From CAZBUB01 sp046546355 (GTDB lineage: Bacteria; Desulfobacterota; Desulfovibrionia; Desulfovibrionales; Desulfothermaceae): a stretch of 18,694 bases of DNA. The stretch lies in the NCBI GenBank assembly GCA_046546355.1, contig JBKGXZ010000026.1, positions 1 to 18,694 of the forward strand, read 5' to 3'. Below are positions 7,226 through 15,194 of the stretch, piece after piece. Each line of letters begins with the position of its first letter. The stretch's first letter is position 1. A model generated the notes under the pieces. It was not told where the DNA came from. It worked only from the letters and a program-made list of their open reading frames with translations, and did not search any database. A program made the position numbers and the translations under genes.

Positions 7226-8866
7226 TCAATCCCCATTAGGACTGCCCTTGGCCCTGACCTGCAGGATACTGCCCTGAAACTCCTGCAGCAGCCTTTGCAC
7301 CACAGGCTCCTGGCGTATCCTTTGCTCCAAATCCCGGCCATTGTCCTTGCTGGGGCGCTGGTTGTTCTCCTGCACCACTTCCAGCTCAAGGCTGTCCTGG
7401 AAATACTCCTGGGCTGCCTGCTGCAGCAGGCGTTCTCCGCCTTTGGCCTGCAGTCTTTCCCTCCAGAAAGAGGAGCAATAGAGCTGCAGCTTTTGCTCCC
7501 GCACCTGGCCCTGAACCAGGTGCATGCCGGGCAGCTGCTCCTGGTAGGAATTTTTTTTCAGATACTGCACAAAGCCCGTCCAGTCCTTGGACTTCACGGG
7601 CTGCTCCTTCTGACTGCTATAAGCCTCCTTCAGGCTGGCCTGGGCCTGGCTTCCCAGGGCCGCCCCAGGCTGCTGCGCTATTTTTTTTTTCTCCTCCTGG
7701 CTGCCAGCAGCCTGCTGTCCGGGACCAGCAGCCCCGCCGCTTGCAGCTGCCCCACATTGCTCCAGGGGCAGCAGGTCCGGCAGATAAGCAATGTTAAACA
7801 AAAGCAGCTCCAGGGCCAGCCCAGGGTCAGCGCTGCCCACCACCTGCCTCTGGCCTTCCAGGGTCATCTGCCAGGCGGAATGGATCTGGGACAAGGGCAA
7901 CCGTGAGGCCAGCTCCTGCCAAACCTGCAGCTCCTCCTGGGGCAGCCCCAGGAACTCGGCCCCTTTCTCTCCGGTTTGCTTGAGGATGAACAGATTTCTC
8001 CAGGCAACAGACAACTCCTGCAGGAAGAAACCCAGATCCAAACCCTGCTGCAAAAGCTCCTGCACCAGCCTGGATACAGCCAGGCAATCCTGGTCCGCAA
8101 AGGCCCTGAACAGATCCTGCAGGCTCTTTTGCCTGGCCACCCCCAGGATGCCCCTGACCTGCTCTGCCTGCAACTCCCTGTCCCCCAGGGCCAGGACTTG
8201 ATCCAACATGGACAAAGCATCCCGCACACTGCCTGCTGCCTTCCTGGCCAAAAGCTCCAGGGCCTGCTCCTGCCAGCCCAGGTCCTCCTGCTGCAGGATG
8301 CCTTCCATGTGCCTGACCAGGTCCCGGGCCGGCACCAGCTTGAAATTGAAGTGCTGGCAGCGGCTGACTATGGTGGCCGGGAACTTGTGCGGCTCAGTGG
8401 TGGCCAGGATAAACATCGCATGCCCGGGGGGTTCCTCCAGGGTCTTCAGCAGGGCATTGAAGGCGGACCTGGAGAGCATATGGGCCTCATCAATAATAAT
8501 GATCTTGTACCTGCCCTCCAGAGGGGAGTAGCCCACCTCCTCATTTAGCTTGCGCACATGGTCCACCCCGGTGTGCGAGGCCCCGTCCACCTCCTGCACA
8601 TCCATGCTGATGCCCTGGGTGATCTGCCGGCAGAGCTTGCACTGGTTGCAGGGCTCTGCAGCCGGGGCCTGTCTGCAGTTCACCGCCTTGGCCAGGATCC
8701 TGGCCACGGTGGTCTTGCCTACCCCCCTGGTACCGCTGAACATATAGGCCGGGGCCAACTTATCCAGGGCCGCGGCCCTGGACAGGATGTTGCACACCCC
8801 TTGCTGGCCCAGGACCTGAGCAAAGGTCTGGGGCCTGTGGCTGGAGGTCAGGTTCTTGCCGGACAT
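7226..8866 (-). CDS. dnaX: DNA polymerase III subunits gamma and tau (DnaX)
   Basis: DnaX is the ATPase of the clamp loader; tau also links polymerase cores and helicase. The 546-residue product has an AAA+ module with Walker A GTRGVGKTT (45-53), a zinc module (Cys64, Cys73, Cys76, Cys79), DEAH (126-129) and a sensor-1/SRC region (about 154-170). Domain III follows to about residue 370. Then comes a Gln/Ala/Gly-rich linker and a divergent C-terminal tau part. Codons 393-396 are written as ten consecutive A residues, and a one-base loss or +1 shift meets TAG at once (see separate entry), so a gamma form of about 395 residues is likely. The ATG at 8866 lacks a clear ribosome site and lies 13 bp after ilvE, so translation may be coupled to ilvE. 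Confidence 0.96.
   Translation of the reverse strand: MSGKNLTSSHRPQTFAQVLGQQGVCNILSRAAALDKLAPAYMFSGTRGVGKTTVARILAKAVNCRQAPAAEPCNQCKLCRQITQGISMDVQEVDGASHTGVDHVRKLNEEVGYSPLEGRYKIIIIDEAHMLSRSAFNALLKTLEEPPGHAMFILATTEPHKFPATIVSRCQHFNFKLVPARDLVRHMEGILQQEDLGWQEQALELLARKAAGSVRDALSMLDQVLALGDRELQAEQVRGILGVARQKSLQDLFRAFADQDCLAVSRLVQELLQQGLDLGFFLQELSVAWRNLFILKQTGEKGAEFLGLPQEELQVWQELASRLPLSQIHSAWQMTLEGQRQVVGSADPGLALELLLFNIAYLPDLLPLEQCGAAASGGAAGPGQQAAGSQEEKKKIAQQPGAALGSQAQASLKEAYSSQKEQPVKSKDWTGFVQYLKKNSYQEQLPGMHLVQGQVREQKLQLYCSSFWRERLQAKGGERLLQQAAQEYFQDSLELEVVQENNQRPSKDNGRDLEQRIRQEPVVQRLLQEFQGSILQVRAKGSPNGD
7638..7698 (-). promoter_or_regulatory. Candidate programmed slippage/frameshift site in dnaX
   Basis: Reading the minus strand: an SD-like AGGAGG (7698-7693) lies 2 nt before a run of ten As (7690-7681). 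TAG follows in the +1 frame (or after loss of one A), directly after three AAA codons. Then there is a 10-nt spacer and a stem-loop (7670-7638). The stem-loop has 7 bp GCCTGGG/CCCAGGC, a 5-nt bulge, then 5 bp CCTGG/CCAGG with a GAAG loop. A -1 shift, or one added A, would instead stop after 21 further codons. Either route makes a gamma-like protein. The mechanism is inferred from known dnaX systems. Confidence 0.65.
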
Positions 8867-8879
8867 TTTGGCTTGCGAG

Positions 8880-9803
8880 CTACAGCTGGAAGCTTTCCAG
8901 CCAGCCAGCGTACTTCAGGTTCTCTCCGCGGACCACGCTAAAGAACTCCTGCTGCAGGAGCTGGGTCACTGGACCGGCTTTGCCTGCGCCTATCTTCCTG
9001 TGGTCCAGCTCCCGAACTGGGGTCAGTTCCGCAGCTGTGCCAGTAAAAAAGGCCTCGTCCGCGGTATAGATCTCATCCCGGGTAAAGTTCTGCTCCAGGA
9101 CCTGATAGCCCATATCCCTGGCCAGCGTGATCACTGAATCCCTGGTGATCCCGGCCAGCACAGAGCCCAGGGGTGGGGTCTTGAGCATCCCTTTACTGAC
9201 AATGAACAGGTTCTCCCCGGAGGCCTCGGAGACATAACCCTGAGTATCCAGGAGCAGGGCCTCGTCATAGCCGTCAGCCAGGGCCTCGTTCTTGGCCAGC
9301 ACAGAATTGACGTAATTGCCGCATATCTTGGCCTTGGTCATCATTACATTCACATGGTGCCTGTTAAAGCTGGAAGTCTTGACCCTGATGCCCTTATGCA
9401 GGGCCTCCTCCCCCAGATATGCACCCCAGGGCCAGACCGCAATAATCAGATGCACAGAGTTGCCGCCGGGATAGACCCCCATGCCCCCGGTGCCGATAAA
9501 GGCCAGGGGCCGGACATAGCCCACCTTGAGCTTGTTGGTCTTCAGGGTGTTGATTATTGCCTCCTGGACCTCCTGGGGAGAGAAGGGGATCTCCATCTGG
9601 ATGATACGCGCGGAGTCGAACAGCCTCTCCACGTGCTCTTCCAGGCGGAAGACGGCAGAGGTGCCATCCGAGCACTCGTAGCTCCTCAGGCCCTCGAAAA
9701 CCCCAGCCCCGTAGTGCAGGGTGTGGGTCAGGACATGCACCTGGGCCTGATCCCAGGGCACAAACTGGCCGTCAAACCAGATCATGTTCGTCTTTTCCAG
9801 CAT
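8880..9803 (-). CDS. ilvE: Branched-chain-amino-acid aminotransferase
   Basis: IlvE is a fold-type IV PLP enzyme that transfers an amino group between glutamate and the 2-oxo acids of valine, leucine and isoleucine in the cytoplasm. The 307-residue length is typical. The PLP-binding lysine is Lys159 in TKAKICGNY, at the same position as in E. coli. Other family signatures are THTLHYGAGVFEGLR (26-40), YVSEASGENLF (190-200), the GITRD phosphate-binding segment (218-222) and FTGTAAELTPVR. The ATG at 9803 has AAGGAG seven bases upstream. It lies between der and dnaX with no other amino-acid genes nearby, so the operon context is mixed. D-amino-acid transaminase and ADC lyase are related alternatives, but the motif pattern fits IlvE best. 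Confidence 0.95.
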   Translation of the reverse strand: MLEKTNMIWFDGQFVPWDQAQVHVLTHTLHYGAGVFEGLRSYECSDGTSAVFRLEEHVERLFDSARIIQMEIPFSPQEVQEAIINTLKTNKLKVGYVRPLAFIGTGGMGVYPGGNSVHLIIAVWPWGAYLGEEALHKGIRVKTSSFNRHHVNVMMTKAKICGNYVNSVLAKNEALADGYDEALLLDTQGYVSEASGENLFIVSKGMLKTPPLGSVLAGITRDSVITLARDMGYQVLEQNFTRDEIYTADEAFFTGTAAELTPVRELDHRKIGAGKAGPVTQLLQQEFFSVVRGENLKYAGWLESFQL

Positions 9804-9873
9804 CTTGGCACTCCTTTATTCATTGCTTCACTGCTGCCTATCCGGGCGGCAGAGTCCAGAAAAACACTGCGCC

Positions 9874-11193
9874 CTAGCCCTGGCTGGTCCTGAACACAAG
9901 CTGAATCGGGGACATAAAGAACCCGAAGATCTTGCGGATCTGCTTCTCCAGATACCTGGCGTAGGCAGGCTGGATCAGGGTGTGATCGTTAACGAAGAAC
10001 ACGAAAGTGGGCGGAGCGCTCTCTACCTGGGTCAAGTAGTAAAACTTGGGCCTCCTCTGCTTGACCACCGGGGGCTGATGCCTGTCCACAGCCTGCTGCA
10101 GGAGCCGATTCAGCTCCCCGGTACCCACCCTGCGGTTGCACTCCTGCCAAAGCTTCTCCGCCAGGGGCAGCAGCCCACCCAATCCGGCACTGGTCACACT
10201 GGAGGTGTAGATTCTGGGCACATGCGGACAGAACCTAAGCTCCTGCTCAAAGAAGGCCTTGAGCTTGCCCCGGTCCTTCCTGGGCACCAGGTCCACCTTG
10301 TTCACAGCTATCAACAAGGGCACCTTCTCCTGCTCCAGGAAGGACAAAAGCTTCTTGTCCTGCTGGCTCAGGCCCTGCAGAGCATCCAGGACCAGGATGG
10401 TCACCTGGGCCCTCTTGCTGCTCTTAAGGGCCCTTAGCACACTGAACCTCTCCAGGGAATCCCTGATCCTGGTCCTCCGGCGCACTCCGGCTGTATCCAG
10501 GAATATATAGCGCTTGCCCTCCTTGTGCAAAATGACATCCACGCTGTCTCTGGTAGTGCCTGGATCCGGGCTGACTATCAGCCTTGTCTCCCCCAGCAAA
10601 GCATTGATCAGCGAGGACTTGCCGACGTTGGGCCTGCCCAGAAGCGCCAGCTGCAGGGCCAGCCCTGATTCAGCAGGCTCCTGGCTCTGCAGGCCCAGAT
10701 CCAGGATCCAGTCCTGGATCTGCTGCACCAAAACTGGCATATTGTAGCCATGGGCAGCAGAGATGGGGGTCATCTCCAGGCCCAGGCTGTAGAAATCCTG
10801 CAGACAGTCCTGCTCCTGTTCCGGACCATCCACCTTGTTCACCACCAGCCGCAGGGGCTTGTTGGTCTTGCGTATAAATTGAGCCAGCTCCTGATCCACA
10901 GCAGTCAGACCCTGCTTGCAGTCCACCAGCAGCAGTATCATCTGGGCCTGCTCCAGGGCTTCCCTGGCCTGGGTATAGATCTCCTGATCCAGGTTTTGGC
11001 TGGAATCAGGCTCCAGGCCACCGGTGTCCACCAAGGCGAATGAGGCCCGTTCCCCCTGCACCTCGCCGTAGACCCGATCCCTGGTCACTCCGGGCCGGTC
11101 GTGGGTCAGGGCCTTTTTCTCCCGCAACAGCCTGTTGAACAGCGTGGACTTGCCCACATTCGTCCTGCCCAGTATGGCTACCAGCGGCAGCAT
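9874..11193 (-). CDS. der: Ribosome-assembly GTPase Der (EngA)
   Basis: Der is the double-GTPase needed for late assembly of the 50S subunit. The 439-residue protein has two G domains in tandem. The first has GRTNVGKS at 9-16, DTGG at 56-59 and NKVD at 119-122. The second has GRPNVGKS at 186-193, DTAG at 233-236 and NKVD at 298-301. A KH-like C-terminal domain includes the family motif HQPPVVKQRRPKFYY. The ATG at 11193 has only a weak AGGGG site, and the upstream leader contains a hairpin (11228-11253), so translation may be modulated. It is the first gene after the 220-bp gap that follows mtnA and is followed after 70 bp by ilvE. Confidence 0.98.
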   Translation of the reverse strand: MLPLVAILGRTNVGKSTLFNRLLREKKALTHDRPGVTRDRVYGEVQGERASFALVDTGGLEPDSSQNLDQEIYTQAREALEQAQMILLLVDCKQGLTAVDQELAQFIRKTNKPLRLVVNKVDGPEQEQDCLQDFYSLGLEMTPISAAHGYNMPVLVQQIQDWILDLGLQSQEPAESGLALQLALLGRPNVGKSSLINALLGETRLIVSPDPGTTRDSVDVILHKEGKRYIFLDTAGVRRRTRIRDSLERFSVLRALKSSKRAQVTILVLDALQGLSQQDKKLLSFLEQEKVPLLIAVNKVDLVPRKDRGKLKAFFEQELRFCPHVPRIYTSSVTSAGLGGLLPLAEKLWQECNRRVGTGELNRLLQQAVDRHQPPVVKQRRPKFYYLTQVESAPPTFVFFVNDHTLIQPAYARYLEKQIRKIFGFFMSPIQLVFRTSQG

Positions 11194-11227
11194 AGGACCC
11201 CTAATAGATTCATACCCTGCATCCCTC

Positions 11228-11253
11228 TGTGCGGCAAGTGCTTGCCCAGCACA
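11228..11253 (-). promoter_or_regulatory. Inverted repeat in the der leader
   Basis: Nested inverted repeats TGTGC...GCACA and GGCAAG...CTTGCC lie 35-60 bp upstream of the der start. As RNA this gives TGTGC, a 2-nt bulge, GGCA, a 6-nt loop, TGCC and GCACA. As DNA it is a near-symmetric 26-bp site. It could be a leader hairpin or an operator; the sequence does not decide. Confidence 0.4.
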
Positions 11254-11309
11254 ATGTCTTGCTGATAAACGACAAAAGTAGCATAGCTAGATTTGGATTC
11301 CCGCAACAC

Positions 11310-11338
11310 ACTATATTTCTATGGGAAACGGTTAGCAG
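11310..11338 (-). promoter_or_regulatory. Possible promoter for der-ilvE-dnaX
   Basis: In the minus direction a TATAGT (-10, five of six consensus bases, plus positions 11310-11315) is preceded after 17 nt by CTGCTA (-35, three of six, 11333-11338). It lies in the only sizeable gap between mtnA and der, about 110 bp before the der start. The weak -35 makes this tentative. Apart from this and the inverted repeat, nothing else was found in the 220-bp gap. Confidence 0.35.
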
Positions 11339-11413
11339 TTACTGGCTCCCACCACCTCGCCCTTGGGAGTTGAGTTTTCCATGCTAGATTATGCCCGATT
11401 GAGCCCATGGAGA

Positions 11414-12454
11414 TTATTGGGCCAAAGCCCTAGCGATGGACTGCTCAAAAGGAGGCTCCAAGAGACCTTTTTCCGTAATAATAGCCTGAATCAGTCCTGC
11501 CGGGGTCACGTCAAAGGCGAAGTTGTAGGCAGGCACGCCATCCGGGACGATAGCCTGCCCTCCCAGCCTGGTCACTTCCTGCTCCTGCCTTTGCTCTATG
11601 GGGATCTCCTCCCCGCTAAGGGCCTTGGCATCCAGGGTGGACACAGGCGCAGCCACATAGAACGGGACTTGGTAATGCTTAGCTAAGACCGCCAGCCCCA
11701 GGGTGCCGATCTTGTTAGCAGTATCCCCGTTGGCAGCAATGCGGTCCGCTCCGACTATCACGGCATCCACTTCTCCGCGGCTCAAGAGCAGGGCAGCTGC
11801 ATTATCGCAGGCCAAAGCCACCTGGATGCCGTCCTGCTGCAGCTCGTAGGCGGTGAGCCTGGCCCCTTGCAGCAGTGGCCTGGTTTCATTGGCGATCACT
11901 CGAACTTGCTTGTCCTGGCTCTTGGCTGCCCTGATCACCCCCAGCGCTGTGCCATAGCCGCCAGTAGCCAGGGCTCCGGCATTGCAGTGGGTCATCACCC
12001 TGGCCCCGGCAGGCAAAAGCTCTGCCCCCAACTTGCCCAGGCTCTGGTTGGCGGCTATGTCTGCGGCGTGGATCTCCTTGGCCATCTTGGTCCACATCCA
12101 GCCCAAGTCCTCTGGCTGCAGCTCTGTGTCCGCCAGCCAGGCGTCCTGCATCCTACGAACCACATAGTCCAGATTGACTGCGGTAGGCCTGGCCTTGGCC
12201 AGAAACTCCAGCCTCTGGGCCAGCTTTTGCTTCCACTCCTGTTCCCGGCTTTCCAGCCCCTGCAGGGCCAGACAGCAGCCGTAGGCAGCACAGACCCCCA
12301 ATGCTGGAGCACCGCGAACCACCATCTTCTGCATGGCCTGCACCAGATCCGGGACACTGCGGCATACGAACCACTTCTCCTCTGCCGGGAGGCGTCTTTG
12401 ATCCAAAAGGAACAGGGCCTTCTCGCTCTCTGAGTAACGGATATGCCTTTTCAT
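11414..12454 (-). CDS. mtnA: S-methyl-5-thioribose-1-phosphate isomerase
   Basis: MtnA converts 5-methylthioribose 1-phosphate to 5-methylthioribulose 1-phosphate in methionine salvage or related disposal of methylthioadenosine. It belongs to the eIF-2B alpha/beta/delta fold. The 346-residue length is typical. Substrate-binding RGAP is at 48-51, the catalytic Cys157 is in MTHCNAGALATGGYGTA, and the catalytic Asp237 is in VGADRIAANGDTANKIGT. Presence of the Cys and Asp argues for the enzyme rather than a translation-factor or ribose-bisphosphate isomerase homologue. It begins 16 bp after gatB with a weak AGAGAG site. No other salvage genes are in the window, so the downstream fate of the product is not shown here. 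Confidence 0.95.
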   Translation of the reverse strand: MKRHIRYSESEKALFLLDQRRLPAEEKWFVCRSVPDLVQAMQKMVVRGAPALGVCAAYGCCLALQGLESREQEWKQKLAQRLEFLAKARPTAVNLDYVVRRMQDAWLADTELQPEDLGWMWTKMAKEIHAADIAANQSLGKLGAELLPAGARVMTHCNAGALATGGYGTALGVIRAAKSQDKQVRVIANETRPLLQGARLTAYELQQDGIQVALACDNAAALLLSRGEVDAVIVGADRIAANGDTANKIGTLGLAVLAKHYQVPFYVAAPVSTLDAKALSGEEIPIEQRQEQEVTRLGGQAIVPDGVPAYNFAFDVTPAGLIQAIITEKGLLEPPFEQSIARALAQ

Positions 12455-12470
12455 CTCTCTACTTAGCCTG

Positions 12471-13901
12471 CTATTGCAGCTCCTTTTGCAGCAGCTCGTT
12501 TACCAGCTGCGGATTGGCCTGGCCCTGGGTCTTCTCCATGACCCGGCCCATGAAAAAGCCCAGCAGCTTCTTTTTGCCCTGCTTGTACTTCTGGGCCTCC
12601 TTGGGGTGCTCCAGCACCACCTCCTGTACCACCTGCTGCAGACTGCCCTGGTCGGATATCTGCAGCAGGTCCTTTTCCTGCACGTACTGCTCCGGTTCCT
12701 GCCCGGTTTTGAACAGCTCCGGAAAGATCTGCTTGCCTATCTTGGTGCTGATCTTATCCTGCTGGATCAACTCCAGCAGCTTAGCCAGGGATTCAGGAGA
12801 GAGAGCGCATTCCTGGACCTGGATATTCTGCTCCTTCAGCTCGCGCAGCATCTCGCTCTGGATCCAGTTGGCCACTGTCTTGGCGCAGGAAAACCCTGCA
12901 ACAGCCTTTTCGAAATACTCAGCCAGGGCAGGATCTGCTATCAGGATCTCCGCGTCTTGCAAAGGCAACTGGTAATCCTGCATGAACCGCTCCAGCTTGG
13001 CCCGGGGCAGCTCAGGCAGCTGGGAGGCCCAGGCCTGCTGCTCCTGCTGCCGGATCATCACCGGCACCAGATCAGGATCCGGAAAGTAGCGGTAATCATG
13101 GGCCTCTTCCTTGCCCCGCATCGTTTTGGTGATGCCCTGGGCTTCGTCATACAGTCTGGTCTCCTGCACCACCTCTTCTCCGTCCTGCAACAAATCTATC
13201 TGCCTGTCTATCTCGTAGCTGAGAGCCTTGTGCACGAACCTGAAAGAGTTCAGGTTCTTAAGCTCTGTCCTGGTGCCCATCTCCTCCCTGCCCGCAGGCC
13301 TGACCGAAACATTGGCATCGCAGCGGAAGTTGCCTTCCTCCATGTTCGCATCGCAGATGTCCAGGTAGATCAAAATGCTGCGCAGCATCTTCAGGTAGGC
13401 CACAGCTTCATCAGCAGAGCCTATATCCGGGCCGCTGACAATCTCTATCAGGGGAATCCCGGTGCGGTTCAGGTCCACGTAGCTCAAGCCCTCGCTAGGG
13501 GCATGGATGGACTTGCCAGCATCATCCTCCATATGGATGCGCACAATGCGCACCTCCTTGTCCATGTTTTCCAGACGCAGCCTGAGCCTGCCTTCCCGGG
13601 CCAGGGGCCTTTCGTACTGGGATATCTGATACCCCTTGGGCAGATCAGGATAGAAATAGTTCTTGCGCGCGAACACCGAATCCTGGTTGATATGGCAGTC
13701 CACTGCCAGGGCCATCTTGGTGGCGTACTCCACAGCTCTTTTGTTCAGCACCGGCAAAGCACCGGGCATGCCTGTGCACACCGGGCAGACATTGGTATTT
13801 GGCTCTTGGCCGAAGCTGGTGGAGCAGGCACAGAAGAGCTTGGATCTGGTCTTGAGCTGGGCATGCACCTCCAGTCCTATCACTGCCTCGTATTCTGTCA
13901 T
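12471..13901 (-). CDS. gatB: Asp-tRNA(Asn)/Glu-tRNA(Gln) amidotransferase subunit B
   Basis: GatB is the kinase/transamidase subunit of GatCAB, which amidates Glu-tRNA(Gln) and/or Asp-tRNA(Asn) so that these are correctly charged. The 476-residue length is typical. The N-terminal cradle begins with GLEVHAQL (9-16), has the zinc ligands Cys24, Cys26, Cys39 and Cys42, and contains the PROSITE-type signature YPDLPKGYQISQYE (84-97). The C-terminal helical and YqeY-like tail domains follow from about 300, ending in a Gln-rich stretch. The ATG at 13901 has AGAGGAG nine bases upstream. gatA and gatC are not in the window, so the complex is encoded at scattered loci. For a proteome this rich in glutamine, supply of Gln-tRNA may be notable if no glutaminyl-tRNA synthetase is present. 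Confidence 0.97.
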   Translation of the reverse strand: MTEYEAVIGLEVHAQLKTRSKLFCACSTSFGQEPNTNVCPVCTGMPGALPVLNKRAVEYATKMALAVDCHINQDSVFARKNYFYPDLPKGYQISQYERPLAREGRLRLRLENMDKEVRIVRIHMEDDAGKSIHAPSEGLSYVDLNRTGIPLIEIVSGPDIGSADEAVAYLKMLRSILIYLDICDANMEEGNFRCDANVSVRPAGREEMGTRTELKNLNSFRFVHKALSYEIDRQIDLLQDGEEVVQETRLYDEAQGITKTMRGKEEAHDYRYFPDPDLVPVMIRQQEQQAWASQLPELPRAKLERFMQDYQLPLQDAEILIADPALAEYFEKAVAGFSCAKTVANWIQSEMLRELKEQNIQVQECALSPESLAKLLELIQQDKISTKIGKQIFPELFKTGQEPEQYVQEKDLLQISDQGSLQQVVQEVVLEHPKEAQKYKQGKKKLLGFFMGRVMEKTQGQANPQLVNELLQKELQ

Positions 13902-13979
13902 TGAAAAACTCTCCTCTAACGATCTCCAGCCTGGTATTAGTACCGCGTCATATGTGAATTGTCCGGAAATTGGCAGGGC

Positions 13980-15182
13980 TTATTTGCTTGAGCCTTCTTC
14001 CTTGCTGATCAGGATATGCACTTTCCCCCTGGACTTCAGCCTGGAGGCCATGCTCATGGCCTGCTCCCCTGCTCCGCAGTACAGATCCAGATGTCGGCCC
14101 TGGATTGCCCCACCCACGTCCTGGGCCAGGCCCAGGCCGCTGACACTCTGCCTCTGCTCAGCTGTTTCCGGGAGATCCACTGCATAGGCCAAAATCGAGC
14201 CCAGGGCAAGAACCTGCCTGTCCGTGGCCAGACTGACCAGGGGGGTCAACTCCCGGCCCATGGCCCCGTAAGGGCCGCCATCAGTAAACCTGAAAAATAC
14301 ATAATTGGGGTTTTTGTACAGGATCTGGGGCAAAAGCTGCTGATTATCTGCCAGATAGTCCTGAATGGAATCCATGCCCAGGTTATGAGGCTTTAGATGG
14401 CCTTCAGCCGCCAGGACCCGGCCCAGGGAAACATACCCCCGGTCGTTCTTGGCTGCGTATCCGATATTGCGTACCCTGCCGTCAGGCAGCCTGAGCCTGC
14501 CAGAGCCCTGGATCTGCAGAAAAAAGACATCTACCGGGTCTTTAGCCCAGGCCAGGACCCGAGCCTTGTCCGGCATGTCTTCATCCTCCTGGATGCTCTC
14601 GCGATCCGGATACGGCTCCACACTGCCGTCTCTTAGCCTGTAAACCAGGGTCTGTCCCTGCCATCTGGGATGGAACTCCCCCAGATCCACAGTCTTGAGA
14701 TCCTCAGGGGGCCCGTACAAAGGCACGTTGTATTCCTGGCTCTTCTCCAGGCTGGCCTGCAGCTCGTACTGGAAATACCCGGTAAACAAGGGCCTGGGCC
14801 GCAGTTGGTACCAGTCAAAGCGCTTAGCAAGGAGCTCCGGCTCCTGATCCAGCCTGGGCAAAAGCTCCAGCAAGAGCCCCAGGCTCCGCTCCAGCCTGCC
14901 CCAGGTGATCTCCAGGCCCTGGGTTTTTAGAGCCGGATCGCTTGCCGGCTTGGCTCGGACATAATCAAGACTGTTCTCCAGAGCAGGGGCCAGGTCCTGC
15001 CAGGAATCCAGCCCCTGGGATCGGGGATCCAGGTCCTGCACCACCTGCAGGGCCTGCTTGCTGCTTAGCTCAAGATAGCCTTCTGGCTCAGGCTCAGGCT
15101 CAGGGGCCTCAGGAACGCAGGCCTGCAGCAGCATAAGCAGCAGCACAGGCAATACAAATACAGGGAATCCTTGCAGCCTCAT
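13980..15182 (-). CDS. mltA: Membrane-bound lytic murein transglycosylase A (MltA) lipoprotein
   Basis: MltA cleaves the MurNAc-GlcNAc bond of peptidoglycan with 1,6-anhydro ring formation, anchored in the outer membrane. The 400-residue protein begins with a hydrophobic signal segment and a lipobox LQAC, with Cys22 as the lipid-bearing residue, followed by an acidic Pro-Glu linker (about 24-34). The MltA domain starts near 125 (PLFTGYFQYE, LYGPP). The C-terminal 3D barrel has SGLGLAQDVGGAIQG (348-362) and HLDLYCG (364-370), holding the conserved aspartates Asp355 and Asp366, one of which should be the catalytic acid. The ATG at 15182 has only a weak AGGA site and lies 12 bp after the previous gene, so translation is probably coupled. 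Confidence 0.93.
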   Translation of the reverse strand: MRLQGFPVFVLPVLLLMLLQACVPEAPEPEPEPEGYLELSSKQALQVVQDLDPRSQGLDSWQDLAPALENSLDYVRAKPASDPALKTQGLEITWGRLERSLGLLLELLPRLDQEPELLAKRFDWYQLRPRPLFTGYFQYELQASLEKSQEYNVPLYGPPEDLKTVDLGEFHPRWQGQTLVYRLRDGSVEPYPDRESIQEDEDMPDKARVLAWAKDPVDVFFLQIQGSGRLRLPDGRVRNIGYAAKNDRGYVSLGRVLAAEGHLKPHNLGMDSIQDYLADNQQLLPQILYKNPNYVFFRFTDGGPYGAMGRELTPLVSLATDRQVLALGSILAYAVDLPETAEQRQSVSGLGLAQDVGGAIQGRHLDLYCGAGEQAMSMASRLKSRGKVHILISKEEGSSK

Positions 15183-15194
15183 AAGCCAGGGATC

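Noticed and set aside
7551..7558. A second run of eight As in the dnaX coding strand
   Set aside because: It lies in the tau-specific part, has no stem-loop or SD-like element beside it, and neither shifted frame meets a nearby stop. It is not likely to be a programmed site.
7091..7906. A plus-strand frame starting in the dnaX-ybaB gap and running into dnaX
   Set aside because: Most of it is antisense to dnaX, no ribosome site precedes the ATG, and the translation is Leu/Gln-rich antisense-like sequence.
11332..11382. A 16-codon minus-strand frame, MENSTPKGEVVGASNC, in the mtnA-der gap
   Set aside because: A small Cys-ending peptide drew attention as a possible leader or precursor peptide, but it has no ribosome site and no modification enzyme nearby. 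Chance is the simpler explanation.
12474..13904. A 476-codon open frame on the plus strand covering gatB almost exactly
   Set aside because: Same codon-bias effect. GatB on the minus strand has all family signatures, while the antisense product has none.
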